Below are positions 22,742 to 35,474 of a stretch of 64,000 nucleotides of DNA, one piece after another. How positions within the stretch are numbered: the stretch's first letter is position 1; every line of letters begins with the position of its first letter. The notes beneath the pieces were generated by a model. That model made no database searches and was not told where the DNA came from. It was given only the letters and a program-made list of their open reading frames with translations. The stretch is from NCBI GenBank assembly GCA_026120035.1, contig JALRME010000042.1:222767-286766 (forward strand), given 5' to 3'. Source of the DNA: Coleophoma eucalyptorum (Eukaryota; Ascomycota; Leotiomycetes; Helotiales; Dermateaceae). The position numbers were made by a program, and so were the translations under genes.

Positions 22742-24500
22742 ATGACTAGCAAAGGAGAACCGGACTATTTTAAAGATCTACCATCTGATTGCTTTGCTCC
22801 TCGTCCTGGTAATGAAATCCTCAATATTGGGATCATTGGCGCTGGAATTGCTGGGCTTTCTGCTGCAGCTGGACTTCTTCGCAGCGGTCACAATGTCGAA
22901 GTATGCGCCCGTTGCTCTACCTTGAAGGGAAACAAACTCGATTAGTTGACTTACACACTACAAGATATTTGAGCGATCACGTTTCGCGAACGAAGTAGGG
23001 GCAGCTATTCATGTTTGCCCCAATGCATCTCGCGTGCTAAGATATTGGGGTTTTGATTTCGAAGCGGCAGGAGCTGTAAATTACGGTTTTGTTAGTGGCT
23101 CAAAGATATACAGTAGATGTAAAATACTGATCCAAATTAGAGTCATGTGATTACCGGAGACAGTCTTGAGACAATCTATCGTGGAACTCACGAGAGTTGG
23201 CCAGATAAATATGGAGCCGAAGCTTACTTTTTACACAGAGTAGATCTTCACAATGGTCTGAAATGTGTGGCTCTAGGCAGCGGTTCGAATACCTCTGCCG
23301 CTAAATTGAACTTGGCATCAGAGGTCGTTGACATTGATTGTGAATCTGGACGTATGACCCTTGCAGATGGAAGAACATTTCGGAAGGACTTGATGATTGC
23401 TGCTGATGGGGTCCATGTAAGATCAAACGTAGGGAACATTCTGTAATGCTTACCTTTTCCTGCAGTCCCGATTTCTTTCGAAAGTGGTGGGCAATGATAC
23501 ATCAGCATTATCCACCAACTTCTCGGCCTTTCGATTCATAATCCCAACTCAGGTTCTGCTCGATGCTCCTGAGACCAAGCCCCTCTTTGACGGCTCAGGT
23601 TCTGGGATAACAATACACACTTTGGATGACCGAAGACTTGTCTGGTATCCCTGTCGCTCGTACGGAATAGATACACCATATGTAAAGCACAGTTTCTAAG
23701 GTGTAATATAGAGGCATGCTACAGAATTTTGTGGGAATACATCCTGAAGTTGAAGGACAGAACTATCTAGAAGGCATGTACAATAACAGGTGATCCGTGT
23801 ACTGATCAGAGGCTGAATTGAAAACTAGAATGGAATGTTGAGGCACCCCTCAACAGGTTGCTGAAAACCTATGAAGGTTTCCATGGTTCTATAATTGAAG
23901 TGTGCAAGTAAGTTCTTAATGACAAAAGTTAACCGCCATTAAGATTTAGTCGCTATACTGATGGCTCGGTAGAAAAGCTGAAGACTTAAACTTATGGAAA
24001 TTACTATTCCGCAAGCCAATTGCCACCTGGAGGAAAGGCAAGCTTATTTTAATAGGAGATTCTGCACATCCAATGCTGCCTCGTTAGTATGACTACCTTG
24101 TTCAAAGTCTGGTATTCTAATTTAGCATACAGATCAAGGCCAAGGCGGTGGTCAAGGAATTGAAGACGGAGCTGCTCTAGGAGCTATTTTTTCCCATCTG
24201 ACTTCGAAGGACCAGATTCCAGAACGGCTTCGCATTTTCGAGATGGTGCGAAAGAACCGTGCCTCTGCAATGCAAATGTTGTCGAATGCAGGCCAAGACG
24301 AAGTTGAGAAGATTAAGAAGGATGTTCGACCATACATAAACGGGCCCGTTCCTCGTAGGTTGCTCTCACTCTTCGTGGCATTTAGCGCTAATAATGATTT
24401 TGTAGAAACTCCTGAACAAATACATGAATACAATTTTGGAAACAATGTTTTCCGAGACTGTATCAAGGCTTTGCAAGAGGAAGGACAATGGAAGGCTTAG
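22742..24500 (+). CDS. FAD-dependent monooxygenase, salicylate-hydroxylase-like
   Basis: This gene has nine exons: 22742-22900, 22965-23090, 23141-23416, 23466-23659, 23712-23773, 23829-23907, 23973-24082, 24133-24354 and 24406-24500. They encode 440 residues in one consistent frame. The FAD Rossmann motif is IGIIGAGIAGLSAAAGL near residue 30. A DG motif (AADGVHSR) and the second FAD motif LILIGDSAHPMLPHQGQG follow, and these define the para-hydroxybenzoate-hydroxylase-like flavoprotein group. Such enzymes hydroxylate an aromatic ring with NAD(P)H and O2. The fifth intron (23774-23828) fits only as GC-AG, and the last one is frame-neutral and inferred from branch site and family fit. It follows the FAH gene on the same strand. 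Confidence 0.86.
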
Positions 24501-25169
24501 CTATTCGATGAGCTGATTGGAAGGGAGCCGTTAATCCGCCATTATTTCACATTTGAGAAGTGTGTATATCTCGTATGAAGTTGAAGTTGAAATTATTGCG
24601 ACTGTTTTATGTATGGGACCTTTGCCATGTCAAATCTGCAGCTCCAAATCTCGTTACAATCATAATTTAAAGTGATGCTTGCACCTAGAACTTTTCAACA
24701 CTGACGCGCTTGCTCCTGAGCGTAATATTTCTGCTACCCACTAAGACTGCTCCCATTCGGAACTGATTGGTATAAATAAGGCCCAGAAATTGTCAAGATC
24801 TTGAGCTCAAGAAGTAACCAAATTTCAAAATTCTGGTATTATAGCAGCCACATGCGTTTCAAAGCCTATCTCCGAAGTCATCTCCATGTCTACTTACAAA
24901 AATCACATTTTAATCTGGGGTTAAACTTAATTCCAGTGCTATCTCCATGGGGTCGAAGTAGATTTATGGGTATGCTACCCAGCATAGTGGCTTGGCCAAC
25001 CCACAAGGGTTTCGATCACGATCGTGGCAACTCACCCCCACATTTGCCGACAACACATTTATTACTTTCAATATTTCCGACTAAGATAACCTTGAAAACA
25101 CTTGTGATAATTGAACTGCCATCGTTCTATATTCTTTTTGTGAAACTTAATCTCAAATTTACAACGACA
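24501..25169. other. Intergenic region before CocE gene
   Basis: This 669-bp stretch is without a gene. A TATAAATA box lies at 24771-24778, about 400 bp before the start codon, which would imply a long leader. Short frames in the leader show no recognisable similarity. Confidence 0.5.
24771..24778 (+). promoter_or_regulatory. TATA-like element upstream of CocE hydrolase
   Basis: TATAAATA occurs in the gap before the hydrolase gene. The distance of nearly 400 bp to the start codon is long, so its use is uncertain. Confidence 0.35.
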
Positions 25170-27335
25170 ATGTCGCTTCCAATAAAAGATATATACAGCA
25201 TTAATCGATGTGGTAACTATATTGTCGAGACTAATGTAACGATACCTTTAAGAACGGCTACCAAAAGTACTCCATCCGATCCTTTGCTGGTCCGAGCCAA
25301 TGTATATAGACCACATGGAAATGGGAAATTCCCAGTTATAGTGACTTATGGACCTTGTGAGTTTCAGCCACTCCCTACGTACTACTGTACTAATATTTCC
25401 AGATGGCAAGGACGTTCCATATGCAAAGTAGGCTAAATTCCATTATTTTCATTGATTTTTGACTCAACGCTCACTTACTATGTAGCTTCCACCCCAAGTC
25501 ATTTGCAGAAGTCAATCCGGAGCAGAAGTCTGAGCACTCGGCATGGGAGACGCCCGATCCAGCATTTTGGACCTCTCAGGGCTACGCAATTGTCCGCGCC
25601 GATGAGCGGGGCACTGGTCAATCTCCTGGCCGCCTTGATTCCATGAGTAGAGGAACAAGTGATGGGTTTTTCGATGTTGTGGAATGGGCTGCAGAACAAC
25701 CTTGGAGTAGTGGAAAGGTCGGACTGCTTGGCATCAGTTATTATGCTGGAAGTCAGTGGCGAGTTGCAGCTCGTAGGCCAAAAGGGCTTGCTGCAATCAT
25801 TCCCTGGGAAGGTTGGTTAATTACTTTTATGTTTCGCGCTATAGTCAAGCATACTGGCTAACGTTTCGTCAAAATCCAGGCATGAGCGATCTGTACCGTG
25901 ATAGGGTTCGCCACGGTGGAATACTCTCCAACACTTTCATTTGTAAGAGCTCTCTCGACACAGTTTTGTATTCTAATGATTTAACTTTGCCAGCATTTTG
26001 GTGGAACCGCCAAGTAGTTTCTAATCAATACGGGTTATCAGGAAGAGCAGCTCGAAACTGGGGACCAGACACTCTGGAGGGTAATTTATCTGTGGAGGAA
26101 CTAGAAGCCAACCGAGAGGATCAGACACTGGATACTGCAAAGTACAAGTACAGAGACGACGAATACTACGTATCGAAGGACTTCAAACTAGAAGATATTG
26201 AAGTTCCGATTCTGAGCGTAGCAAACTGGGTTGGTTGATATATCCTTCCAAATATTATGCCTAACGTTGATTCACCAGGGCGGCATCCTTCTTCACCTCC
26301 GTGGAAACGTGGTTGGTTATATGCGAGCTGGATCAAAACTCAAGTATTTGCGCTTCATCACCGGAAGGCACGACCTCCCGTTTTACTATAGCGAAGAGGT
26401 TGAGATTCAAAAATCATTTCTCGATGCATTTCTCAAAGGAGAAGACAGAAAAGGTTGGGCTATACCTGGTAAGGTGCCTCAAGTGGATATTTGTCTTCGC
26501 GTAGGCAACCCTGGAGTCAATGATCCAGCAGCTGAACTTGCTGCATTTTCTCGCCGCCAAGAGTCTGAATGGCCAATCGCAAGGACAAAATACACCGATT
26601 TCTACTTGAACTCCTCGAAAAAATTATCGACTATCCCATCGTCCGAAGTGGAAGTAGTCAAGTATGAAGCTCCCAGGTACGTTGCTTGGACACTATGCTA
26701 ATATGCACTTATCATCATTGCTTACATTCAAATAGTGGCGAAGTGACTTTTGAGACAGATGCTTTTACTGACACGACGGAAATTACTGGGCATCCTATAG
26801 CTCACCTGGTCGTGTCAGTCGAGTCCTTCAATGGCTCCTGTCCGACGGAAATGGATATCTTCCTCACAATTCGCCATTACGATGCTACAGGTAAAGAAGG
26901 TAAGTAGGCCTTGCAGTATAACTTGACGAAGCTAAGAATATACCTTCAGTATTTTATACCGGAACTACTGGTGAGCCTTGCCCTGTTGTAAAGGGTTGGC
27001 AGCGATTATCACTCCGTAAGATCGATGACACCCACCCTAATCATGCTACATACCTGCCGTACCGCAATTATTTCTCCACAGAAGTTGAAAAGGTAGAGCT
27101 CAATAAGATGTATGATGTAGATGTGGAAATCTGGCCCACGAATGTGGTTGTAGAAAAGGGCCATAAACTTGCTTTGCAAATTGCAAGTCATGACACTCAA
27201 GGAAGCGGTCTCTTTGAACATAATCACCCAGAAGATCGAGCGGAGGAAAGTTTAAAGGGTGTGAACTGTATACACGTTGGAAAGGACAGCAAGAGCTTTC
27301 TTCGTCTCCCAATTATCCCAGCAAATTTAAGATAG
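25170..27335 (+). CDS. CocE/NonD family hydrolase (S15 fold), first copy
   Basis: There are eight exons: 25170-25356, 25403-25427, 25486-25811, 25880-25942, 25994-26229, 26279-26676, 26736-26899 and 26950-27335. The product has 594 residues. Exon 2 is a 25-bp micro-exon encoding GKDVPYA. The alpha/beta-hydrolase core shows VTYGPYGKDV, the DERGTGQSPG strand, and the nucleophile elbow GISYYAGSQW. Late in the core comes GRHDLPFYY, which can supply the catalytic His. A C-terminal jelly-roll domain follows (from about residue 390, VSVESFNG through LQIASHD). Family members hydrolyse esters or amides such as cocaine or acyl-peptides. It follows the FAD monooxygenase on the same strand. A second, single-exon member sits at 39.9 kb. 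Confidence 0.88.
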
Positions 27336-27550
27336 TAGTAAATCAGGGTTATGCAAATGAATAGTTTCACACACAAATTAAAGATATTCTGCTACAACAT
27401 TGCAACCGCAGCCATGCATCAGCGTCATGGCAGCTCTTTGATAATTTTATCGTCCGCGTAATTACAACAGTTCAACGTAAGTGTCACGATTTTTTTTGGC
27501 TTTGCTAGTGCTTAAAAAGTCAAAATTTTACATTATTAGTGTGCAGCTAG

Positions 27551-30447
27551 CTATGTGATCTCCTCCAGGTTTTGTATAGACGAGTTAAGAACGCGAGCAA
27601 TTCTAACACGTAATCGGCATAATACAAGCCTCCCTACTTCCAATGTTTTCTTGATCGCTGCATGATCTACAGAATCAGAGCTAATGTGTACTGCCCACTG
27701 AGTAAGAACTGCGAGGTAAGTGCAAACGGCTGCATGAGGTGGTTCATAGAAGTTAGTTTCGGAATGGATGCTAGCGTTGGTGAGTGGGAATTTTGTTTTC
27801 CTCTGCGAAGACGTGATCTTGGAGGTTATTTTGATCAAATGATCTGCGTGCCAAAGAGCAATGGCACAATCATCTGAATAGCGCCAGGTACGCAAAGACG
27901 ACACCACTTCTTTGAACTCTTGCGCGTGTTTTAAATAAGTGTGGACAAGTCGATGGATGCTTGACATATTTGTTCGCAATACTATTGAACTCATGTGGAA
28001 TAAAAGCATTGCAGAATGATCCACGGTATTTCGAGACGTGTGCAACCACCGGTTGAGAGCGAGTTCGAAGTAAGCTGGCTTCCATATTGTTTTATTTGTT
28101 ACCGGATTGGGCCCTACAGGAATAGCGTTCCACGATATGCCAATGAGAGCCGCCAGACTATATATATTTGACATATCTGTATCGAATTTTGTCGAACTTC
28201 CTGGTCTTAGTAACATTCGAACAGAATCCAATAAATGTAGGGATTCGTCAGATGGAGCGGAATTGACTTTATCTAGAGACTCAGATAGATAGTTCCATTT
28301 CAGACTCAGATTCGGAGGACGTTGGAAAAGAACAGCGCGATAAGCCTCGAGCAAGTGAATATCATTTCGAATTCTACGAAAAACAAGTGTCTTAGAATTC
28401 GAACCTTTAGAAAGGCATATATGGATAGGACATACTTCGTAAGTTCTTCCTCGAATCTAGTATCCACAGGGATGCCTGATGAAGAAGGTCGAGTTTGATA
28501 ACATTGTTCAAGTTCCTAGTATAATAAGTTCATAGCGTGCAGATAGATCTTGAGTATTTGGCCATACCTCTAACAACAACATATGAAAGGCTTCGCTGCA
28601 TTCATAAAGTCTCTTATCGCCGCTAATCATCCCAAATAGCGTGATGAGCATATACTATTATTTGCAATATAGTAAGTAGTGCAATGGATTATATGAACAA
28701 AATACTTACCGCTTGCACGTTACGTATAAGATGGCCTTGAGGCCTTGGATATCTGGAGTAAGACTTTAATTGGTCGCGTCAGTAGTGCCTTCTACACTGT
28801 TATGATCACCTACATATCCAAATAAAAGTCTGCGAGAGTCATTGAACATGGCTTTTGACATGTTAAAACTTCCTTCAACGGTGCAGAATAAGCCCCCTAC
28901 AGCCGCCATGGCTAGGACTTCTTCTGGTGTAGTGTCCTCAGTTATCTTAAACCCAGCAAACGAAATAAAGGTGGCAGGAATGTGTTTCATAAAAATTGAC
29001 AAGAACACGTTGATAATACTTCGGTCAAAATTTCTGATAGATGGCTGAGTAAAGAGCCATCTGGTTGCATCTGTTGACATATGAGGTGACGATGCCCTGG
29101 AGAAGCGAGAATGTTCTTGGAGTGCATTTAAAGCAGCATATGGGGATTGTCCAGAAACGAAAAAATAATTATTAAATAATGCAGAGCCAGAATCATTAGC
29201 CGCATGGGGATTGGAACCGTACGAAAGATCGAAAAAGTCTGGGAGATTATAATTGCTGGGCATGAAATCGAAAGTCTGACATGGATGAGCATTTGCTTAG
29301 AGAAGTGAGAACTTGACTTACATTACTTCCCAGTTCGGAATTAGGCTCATAAATTGGAGCAAGACTGCTCATTTCATTCTCCGTAGGTTGTGTGTAAGAT
29401 TTATCAGAGAGAGCGAACTGATTGGAGGGCGAAGAGATTATTGGGATGAAAGCTTCTTGTTGCAGAGTGGAGTCAATCGCTTGACAAAGATGTTCTAGGC
29501 CTGCTGATATTGTTGGCATTGATGGATCAATCATCATGCCCGAAATCGAAGTTGTTGTAGCTTGATGCGGAAGTGCATTATGATGGATGATTTGATTCAT
29601 ATTTTCTGGAAGATAATTAGCAATTGTTTTATTTTATTTTTCTTATTTTTTTTATTCATGTTTTTTTGGTTTGAAATGGTGGTGCATTTAATACAGACCG
29701 GAAGCTGTCTCCCATACCATTCCTGTGGTGGAAGCATTTCCGCCACTGAGATCTGTTGACGGTGTATGAGCACCATTGGATGCAGCATCTGTCATGGGGG
29801 GCGTTTCTGGAACCGGGAATATCAAGTCGGAGGCTTCATCGATACCCGTTGCGGAAATTCCTGTAGTATGATACAGCTGTCGCTGGGTTTCGAACTGGCC
29901 GTAGGTACATTGTCTCCCAGCTTTGCGGCAGGCCGAACACTGCTCTTTACCAGAGCATCTGAGCTTTTTCTGTCGGCAAGAGTCGCAAGCTTGTCTAGCT
30001 CTCCGAGGTCGTGCTTCGTCTCGATTGTCGCTTGTAACTTCATCATTGCTGGGGCAATGTTTCGCTGTATGGCGGGTCTGCACATCTGATCGTTGGAAAC
30101 GACGTTCGCACTTCGGACACGAGTATGGGGCTTCTTGGGTGTCTAGATCAATACCAAGGGCTCTTGTCAGCGTTGTAGAGCATAATGACACAGAGGCGAC
30201 AGGACTCGATCATTCCAGCGGGTTCATACGTATTCGCTGGTGCCGGCGTAGATGTTCTGTTCTCTGAAAGCCTCGTCCACAGACCTGACACTATGAATCA
30301 AGGGTTCAGCACGGGGGTCTACTCGCACCCATACGTGCCGCCAAAACATACATGCTTCTGATCATGCGATCGAATGGGCTCATGATGGTTCCTCTCCTGA
30401 TTTTCGGTATCATCGCCATCCCTCAACGAAATACCCGAGTGGGCCAT
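27551..30447 (-). CDS. C2H2 + Zn2Cys6 dual-type transcription factor
   Basis: This gene has nine exons on the minus strand: 30447-30352, 30290-30230, 30142-29699, 29605-29322, 29275-28814, 28763-28710, 28654-28568, 28515-28436 and 28373-27551. They encode 796 residues. Two C2H2 fingers come first (CQVCGRGFQRTEHLRRHQ, then CPKCERRFQRSDVQTRH), each split or bordered by introns. A zinc cluster CDSCRQKKLRC...C follows, near residues 105-135. The rest is a fungal regulatory domain with the motif LFGMISGDKRLYE and a helical C-terminus. This order is known from pathway-specific regulators of carbon and specialised metabolism. It is a nuclear DNA-binding protein by family. It is divergent from a related protein that has no DNA-binding domain. 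Confidence 0.87.
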
Positions 30448-30884
30448 AGCAAGAAAATTGGATGAAGGAGTAGGATGGAGTGCAGAATCCGGAGCCGAAT
30501 GGGGTTGCGGGGTTTTCTGCTTGTTGAACTAAGAAACCTGGGGGCCGAGGACAGACGCGGCAAATGCGCACACCCACTGTTGGCACGCAATTCAGCCTGG
30601 TTGGGGACTTCCTGTACTCCACACAAATTCGTCATTGCACCACAAGAGAGAGACCAGATCAAGCCGAAGAGAGAGAAAGACGAGACACGACACACAACAC
30701 AAGTCAGTTGCGGAGAGAGTGGTCGGCGTTTGTTGAGGTCGGAGAAAGAAGGGCAGCATTGATGGTATGGAAAGGGATTTAGAGAATTGCGACACATCTC
30801 ATCTTCTCGTTTCTCCTCGCCCTGCCAGGTGCCATACGGAGTAGACCTTCGCTTGAACGTGAAACACGAAACATATTGACGGTC
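30448..30884. promoter_or_regulatory. Divergent promoter between two regulator genes
   Basis: A 437-bp region lies between the two start codons. It includes a purine-rich run (GAGAGAGA-type, about 30640-30730). Overlapping open frames on both strands here have no recognisable similarity and I treat them as non-coding. Confidence 0.5.
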
Positions 30885-32669
30885 ATGGAATCCATGGATA
30901 TCCATCATAGTGAGAATTTATCAGGCAGCAAACCAGTGGACGAGAACTCCTGGCCTGCTGAACGCATACCGGGACGCCTTGACGCCGAACAAGCTCAAGA
31001 GCCTCTGGATTCTTCTTTTATGACTAGCTTCAAATATGCACTTCTTATGGATGTTGCTGGTCAAGAAGTTGATCAGTATATCAACGACACAAACGAGCCG
31101 TTTCTGCTAGCTGCAGACTCGCCATCCATGGAAGTATGTAATGCCTAGCCCCCCTACAAGCCCCAGTTGAATACCTAACTTGTTCTAAGCCGTCATATCC
31201 CTTATCACTACTCTCTTCTTTCCCCGAAGTGCCGTCCGACGATGATTTAGCTTCTGCAGTGGCCTTGTTTCAAAGCACTGTGCACCGAAAAGTGTCGTTT
31301 CTCTCTTCCATCCCAATCGAAGAATTGATGCATAGAGACGCACCGAAATATCTGAGGTTTGCAATGGCGCTTTTGGGCTATATGACAATTGACGGACATA
31401 AACATGAGGCAAAAATTATATGGTATGCAGCTACTATCCTCATCGCAGCTGGCTTGGAAGTCGATAACCGTGAGGCGAGAAAAGCGGACCTGCTGAATGC
31501 GGTATGTAACAAGTCATACCAAATTTGACAGAGAATAATATATTCGGCAGTGGATAATGCTTGAATGCTACGGTACCCTTTCTGCGGATGCATCAATCTG
31601 GCACAGAACAAACATGACACATGGCTATGTAGAAACTGTAAGCGCATCTTCCATACCTTACTTGTGCAGAATGCAGATTGACAATTCTGTACCATAGGCT
31701 GCCCGCCGACTTTATATGTCTGCCAACCAAGCCGATTCTTCTGTTCCACCTAATCATGCCCAAGGACGCTCTTACAGGGATATTCAAAGGTAAATCTACT
31801 GAATTAGTCGTTTAGAGTAAGGTGTTAAAATTAACAATCGCAGAACTGCTATGCCTGCATTTATACTTATCGATCTCTTACGTTCCATTCATTTTGGTCT
31901 CACACCAACCGTTTCCATCCTTGAGATCCTTTCCAATCCAACGCAGCTAAACAACGAATTTGGCGCAATATACTCCGCTATCGTCCTAGAGGGATCAGAG
32001 CCGCCAGCCAATCTAGCAGCTGAAAGCGCATTCATCGCGCTGGTTGCAATCTTGAGTAACATACACAATTTGTCCTTAATTTTCCATCCACTTGAAGAAA
32101 TATCTAGTACATCTCAAACGGAAGTTCTTTTTTTCAATCCCTATTTGCCATTCTCGCCGTCAGATGAGAATCGCCAAATAACCTGCAGGCTTCAGAAAGC
32201 ACTTGACTTTTGGGGCGCGAAATATCTGGCGGCTTCCAATAAAGACACTACCGTATTTTTTATTTTTTGCAAGATGTATTTACTGCTTCCAAGTCTATCT
32301 TTCCTTCCAGTCATTGCCGGTTACAGCCCGCGAAAATCGTCCAATAATTCGACAATACTTCATTACCAAAGCAGTATTGATATGGAGCTGAAGAATAATC
32401 CCATAGCGTTGAAATATGCATGGAAAATCCTCGACAACATCCAGAAAGCTGACGGCGTCAGTGTGGTGTGGCTGCCAGTTTTTTTGTTTTATGCGAGCTT
32501 AACTGTCTGGCGAGGGATTATCTTGGAGGGTAAGTCGGGAACATATGGGTCACTACGAGTTTTAGGATTATTCAAGACTGAACTGGAACATATGAATTGG
32601 CCATGTTGCCTGGAGATGGCTGAGACTTTGGATCATCTGATGAGATCATCAAATGGGCAAGATATTTGA
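30885..32669 (+). CDS. Fungal regulatory-domain protein lacking a DNA-binding domain
   Basis: There are five exons: 30885-31133, 31190-31501, 31551-31637, 31698-31789 and 31844-32669, with introns of 49-60 bp. The product has 521 residues. The segment WIMLECYGTLSADASIW and the helices around it occupy the place of the corresponding segment in the divergent dual-finger regulator. The C-terminus is likewise helical and Leu-rich. No Cys cluster or C2H2 finger occurs in the 83-residue first exon, and none is visible in the upstream 400 bp. It may therefore act as a partner, co-regulator or competitor of a DNA-binding regulator. Alternatively a 5' exon may be missed. The start used is the first ATG in the open frame; one more ATG follows three codons later. 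Confidence 0.7.
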
Positions 32670-32829
32670 TTAGCGAAACAGGAAGAAAGTAGCAAGACAA
32701 AGCCAGAAATCAATCGATTTTGATCTTGACCGGTGCTGAATCTTTCAATTATCGTACATGTCTGAGAAGATCCTTCATATGTCAAAACTTCGTCCCCAAA
32801 AATTTATCAAATTCAGCTCTGGTAGGATT

Positions 32830-34568
32830 CTATTTAACATCCTCAATGCAAGTAGCAGCGATCTTCTTGTCCCCCACTGCATTCTCGTCATCGCCATCTA
32901 AAATATTCTGGATTTTCTGATTCGGGAGACCATCCTTCTCAAACACATCAGAAATCTGTTCAAGTGACATGCCCCGTGTCTCGGGAAACAAGAAGTACAC
33001 GATAACGAGGAAGACAGCAAGAATAGCAACATAAACCAAGTAATATTTCCATCCAATAGCCTCAAGGGCGATGGGGTTGACGAAAGAATTGAAAAGAAGG
33101 GCCAATCCAGTAGTGAATCCAACGATCGAAAGACCTTTTTGTCTGGAATGATATGGCATAATTTCAGCGGGGTATCCTACGTCAGTAATGATTAGCTAAG
33201 AATTGAGATGGAAATGCTATAACGTACCAAAAGTAAACCCTGTAATGGCAATGTCGTAATGGAAGAAGAAAATAAAAAGGAAAACAATAACACAATAACC
33301 AGCTGCTTTTGATCCCGTTTTGGTGTTAACTGCAGAACAGGCAGTCCAAGCAATATATGAGACCAGCATACCGCTGACAGACCAAAGCCAGAGGGGTCGA
33401 CGACCCACGCGATCTACCATAAGAACGCCAAATACAGCGGCCAGTCCATTGAATATCTGCAGGATGCCGTTCAGCAGAGTTTGATCAAAAGAATCAGTAA
33501 TGCCAACGGAGTCTAAAACCAAGGAGAGATAATAGGATATAATACCATTGCCAGCCCATTGAGCAATGATTGCGACGAGAATTATGATGGCAAGGCGCTT
33601 TCTGTCTGCTTTAGTAGCCCAAAGCTATGCCGATGTTAGTATGTTGAGCTTCAGCTAATTTTCGACCCCAAGGGACTTACTGAACTCCATCCTGACCCGG
33701 CACAGTCAAGCTCAGCCGTGACGTGGCCCATGATTTCTCTCATCTGGTGGTCAACCAAAGGCGAATTTGCATCACCGGCAGCATGGAACCTAACAAAAAC
33801 TTCGCGAGCTTCATCCTCACGGCCATTCGCGATAAGCCACCTGGGAGATTCGGGCACGAAATAGATGCCACAAAGTTGGATAGTTGGCAGGAAGCACTGA
33901 AGGACGGAAGGAATTCTCCACGTCCAAGTGGAAGTTTGCGACATTTGAAATGTTCCGAATATGATCCAGCTGGAGATAATTGCTCCTAGGTAAAAGAACG
34001 CATTATAGAGGTTGGTGACTTTGCCTCGATGTGTTGGGTATGCGAGCTCAGTAATCAAGGCAGGCGAGGGAAGAACTGCCATCTCAATGCCCACCCCGAT
34101 GAAAAATCTGGCAACTATAAACGTAGCGACATTATGTGATGCTGCTTGCATTATTGCGGCCAATATGAGAATTGTCAGGCCGGTAGAGATAGTGACTTTT
34201 CGACCGTATCGATCTGATATCCAGCCAGTAGGAAGAGCAGCAAGAACCTATGGGTACATCCGTCAGAACCCGAGTATATCTCATATTAGATTGGATAGAC
34301 ATACCACGCCAAGTGCTAAAACAGCATTCATGAGTCCGAGAATGCTCCCCGAAGGATTCCCAAAGTAGTTTTTCCACGTCGACAAAGAAAGAAGCCCATT
34401 CATCATCGAGCCATCGAATCCCATGGTTCCTGAAGATAGAAGAAGTGGTAGCAGCCTAAGATTCAGGGCTAGCAAGTGCGAATGGCGAAACCAAGGGCCA
34501 GATAGTTGGGGCATGACCGATCCTAGATCGGCTCCGACTATTTTATCATTGGATGAAGCTGGCGACAT
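32830..34568 (-). CDS. MFS sugar-porter-type transporter
   Basis: There are four exons on the minus strand, 34568-34305, 34247-33681, 33624-33228 and 33176-32830, encoding 524 residues. Motifs of the lactose/hexose permease group are present: GFDGSMMNG in helix 1, SDRYGRK after helix 2, PESPRWLIANGR, QWAGNGIISYYL in helix 7, DRVGRRPLW, YPAEIMPYHSR, and FPETRGMSLEQI near the end. It is a full 12-helix plasma-membrane transporter, most likely for uptake of a sugar or related polyol or glycoside. The open frame extends 20 codons further upstream but with no ATG, so the methionine at 34568 is used. It is convergent with the regulator-like gene on its left. Confidence 0.88.
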
Positions 34569-35474
34569 GATTATGAGAGCTGACTGTTCAGAGGCACGAA
34601 TGCTCGTTGCTGGTAAGGCGAAAGCCAATGGAAGCTCCGAGGTTGAGAAGAGAATACTGAGAGTGGGATCAAAAGGAAGAAGATGACAAGATTACTTTGA
34701 TTGATGGTGCGGAAAGGCTTTGTTTGACGAAATTGATAGAAGGATTTCGTGCTCCTTTTATAAGTCACAATTGCGGTAGTGGAAAGTGGAAAACCCGATG
34801 AATTATATGCTCTATGAGGGCAGCGCAACGCATCTTGCAATGGCGCTCCAAACCAAGTTGGAGGTTACAGCTTCGTGGTCCAGCTACCAGCACTGTTACT
34901 GTACTGGGGCAGTGTGGAGGTGGCTTTCTAGATCCCTTGCCCGTACATGATGGGGAAACTCTATCTGTGCAACAAAACTCAGCCGTTCTCGCGCGAATTG
35001 AAGCAAATCCTGATGCAGAGCCAATGAGAGGTACGAAATTGGTCACAGTTTCTGCACAGAACTAGAATTTGGGATCTGGATCTCGACTTCCTTGTGCATC
35101 CGGGGTTGGGTATTACCCTGGCCATGGCACATTGTGGGGTAGGCGGACCTCACCTCACTGTCGAGAACTAGAATTTTTCGCCGGTGGAGAGGAGGAGTAG
35201 GTGCCCATGCCCATTCCCCGCATTCCCCTCTCCATGGCTCCGAACTAAGCAAAAGTGCTCAGCTGTTACATCTCCACATTCAAATTCGCTGCTGGCTTAT
35301 ACGGTATGCAGGGCGCGGGCAGTGATATCTCGTTGCATTGCCTTCATGCATGTAGCGTAACTACACTAATGGCTCCTGGTGCTCGCACAGGCCCTATTCA
35401 TTATCCTTCTCTCCGATCTCGAGGGATTCCCCCCCATCCCCCAGTGGTCACCTCTTGTGGTGGTGGAAGCACAT
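34569..35474. promoter_or_regulatory. Divergent intergenic region, transporter and Zn2Cys6 regulator
   Basis: This 906-bp region contains a TATAAAAG element on the minus strand (34755-34762), about 190 bp upstream of the transporter start. A direct 13-bp repeat AGAACTAGAATTT occurs at 35058-35070 and 35164-35176. I see no gene. Confidence 0.5.
35058..35176. repeat. Direct 13-bp repeat in divergent promoter
   Basis: AGAACTAGAATTT occurs twice, 106 bp apart, within the divergent region. It could be a binding site or chance. Confidence 0.4.

Noticed and set aside
30410..30908. Overlapping open frames on both strands between the two regulators
   Set aside because: They sit in a promoter, show no recognisable motifs, and overlap the clear first exon of the dual-finger regulator.
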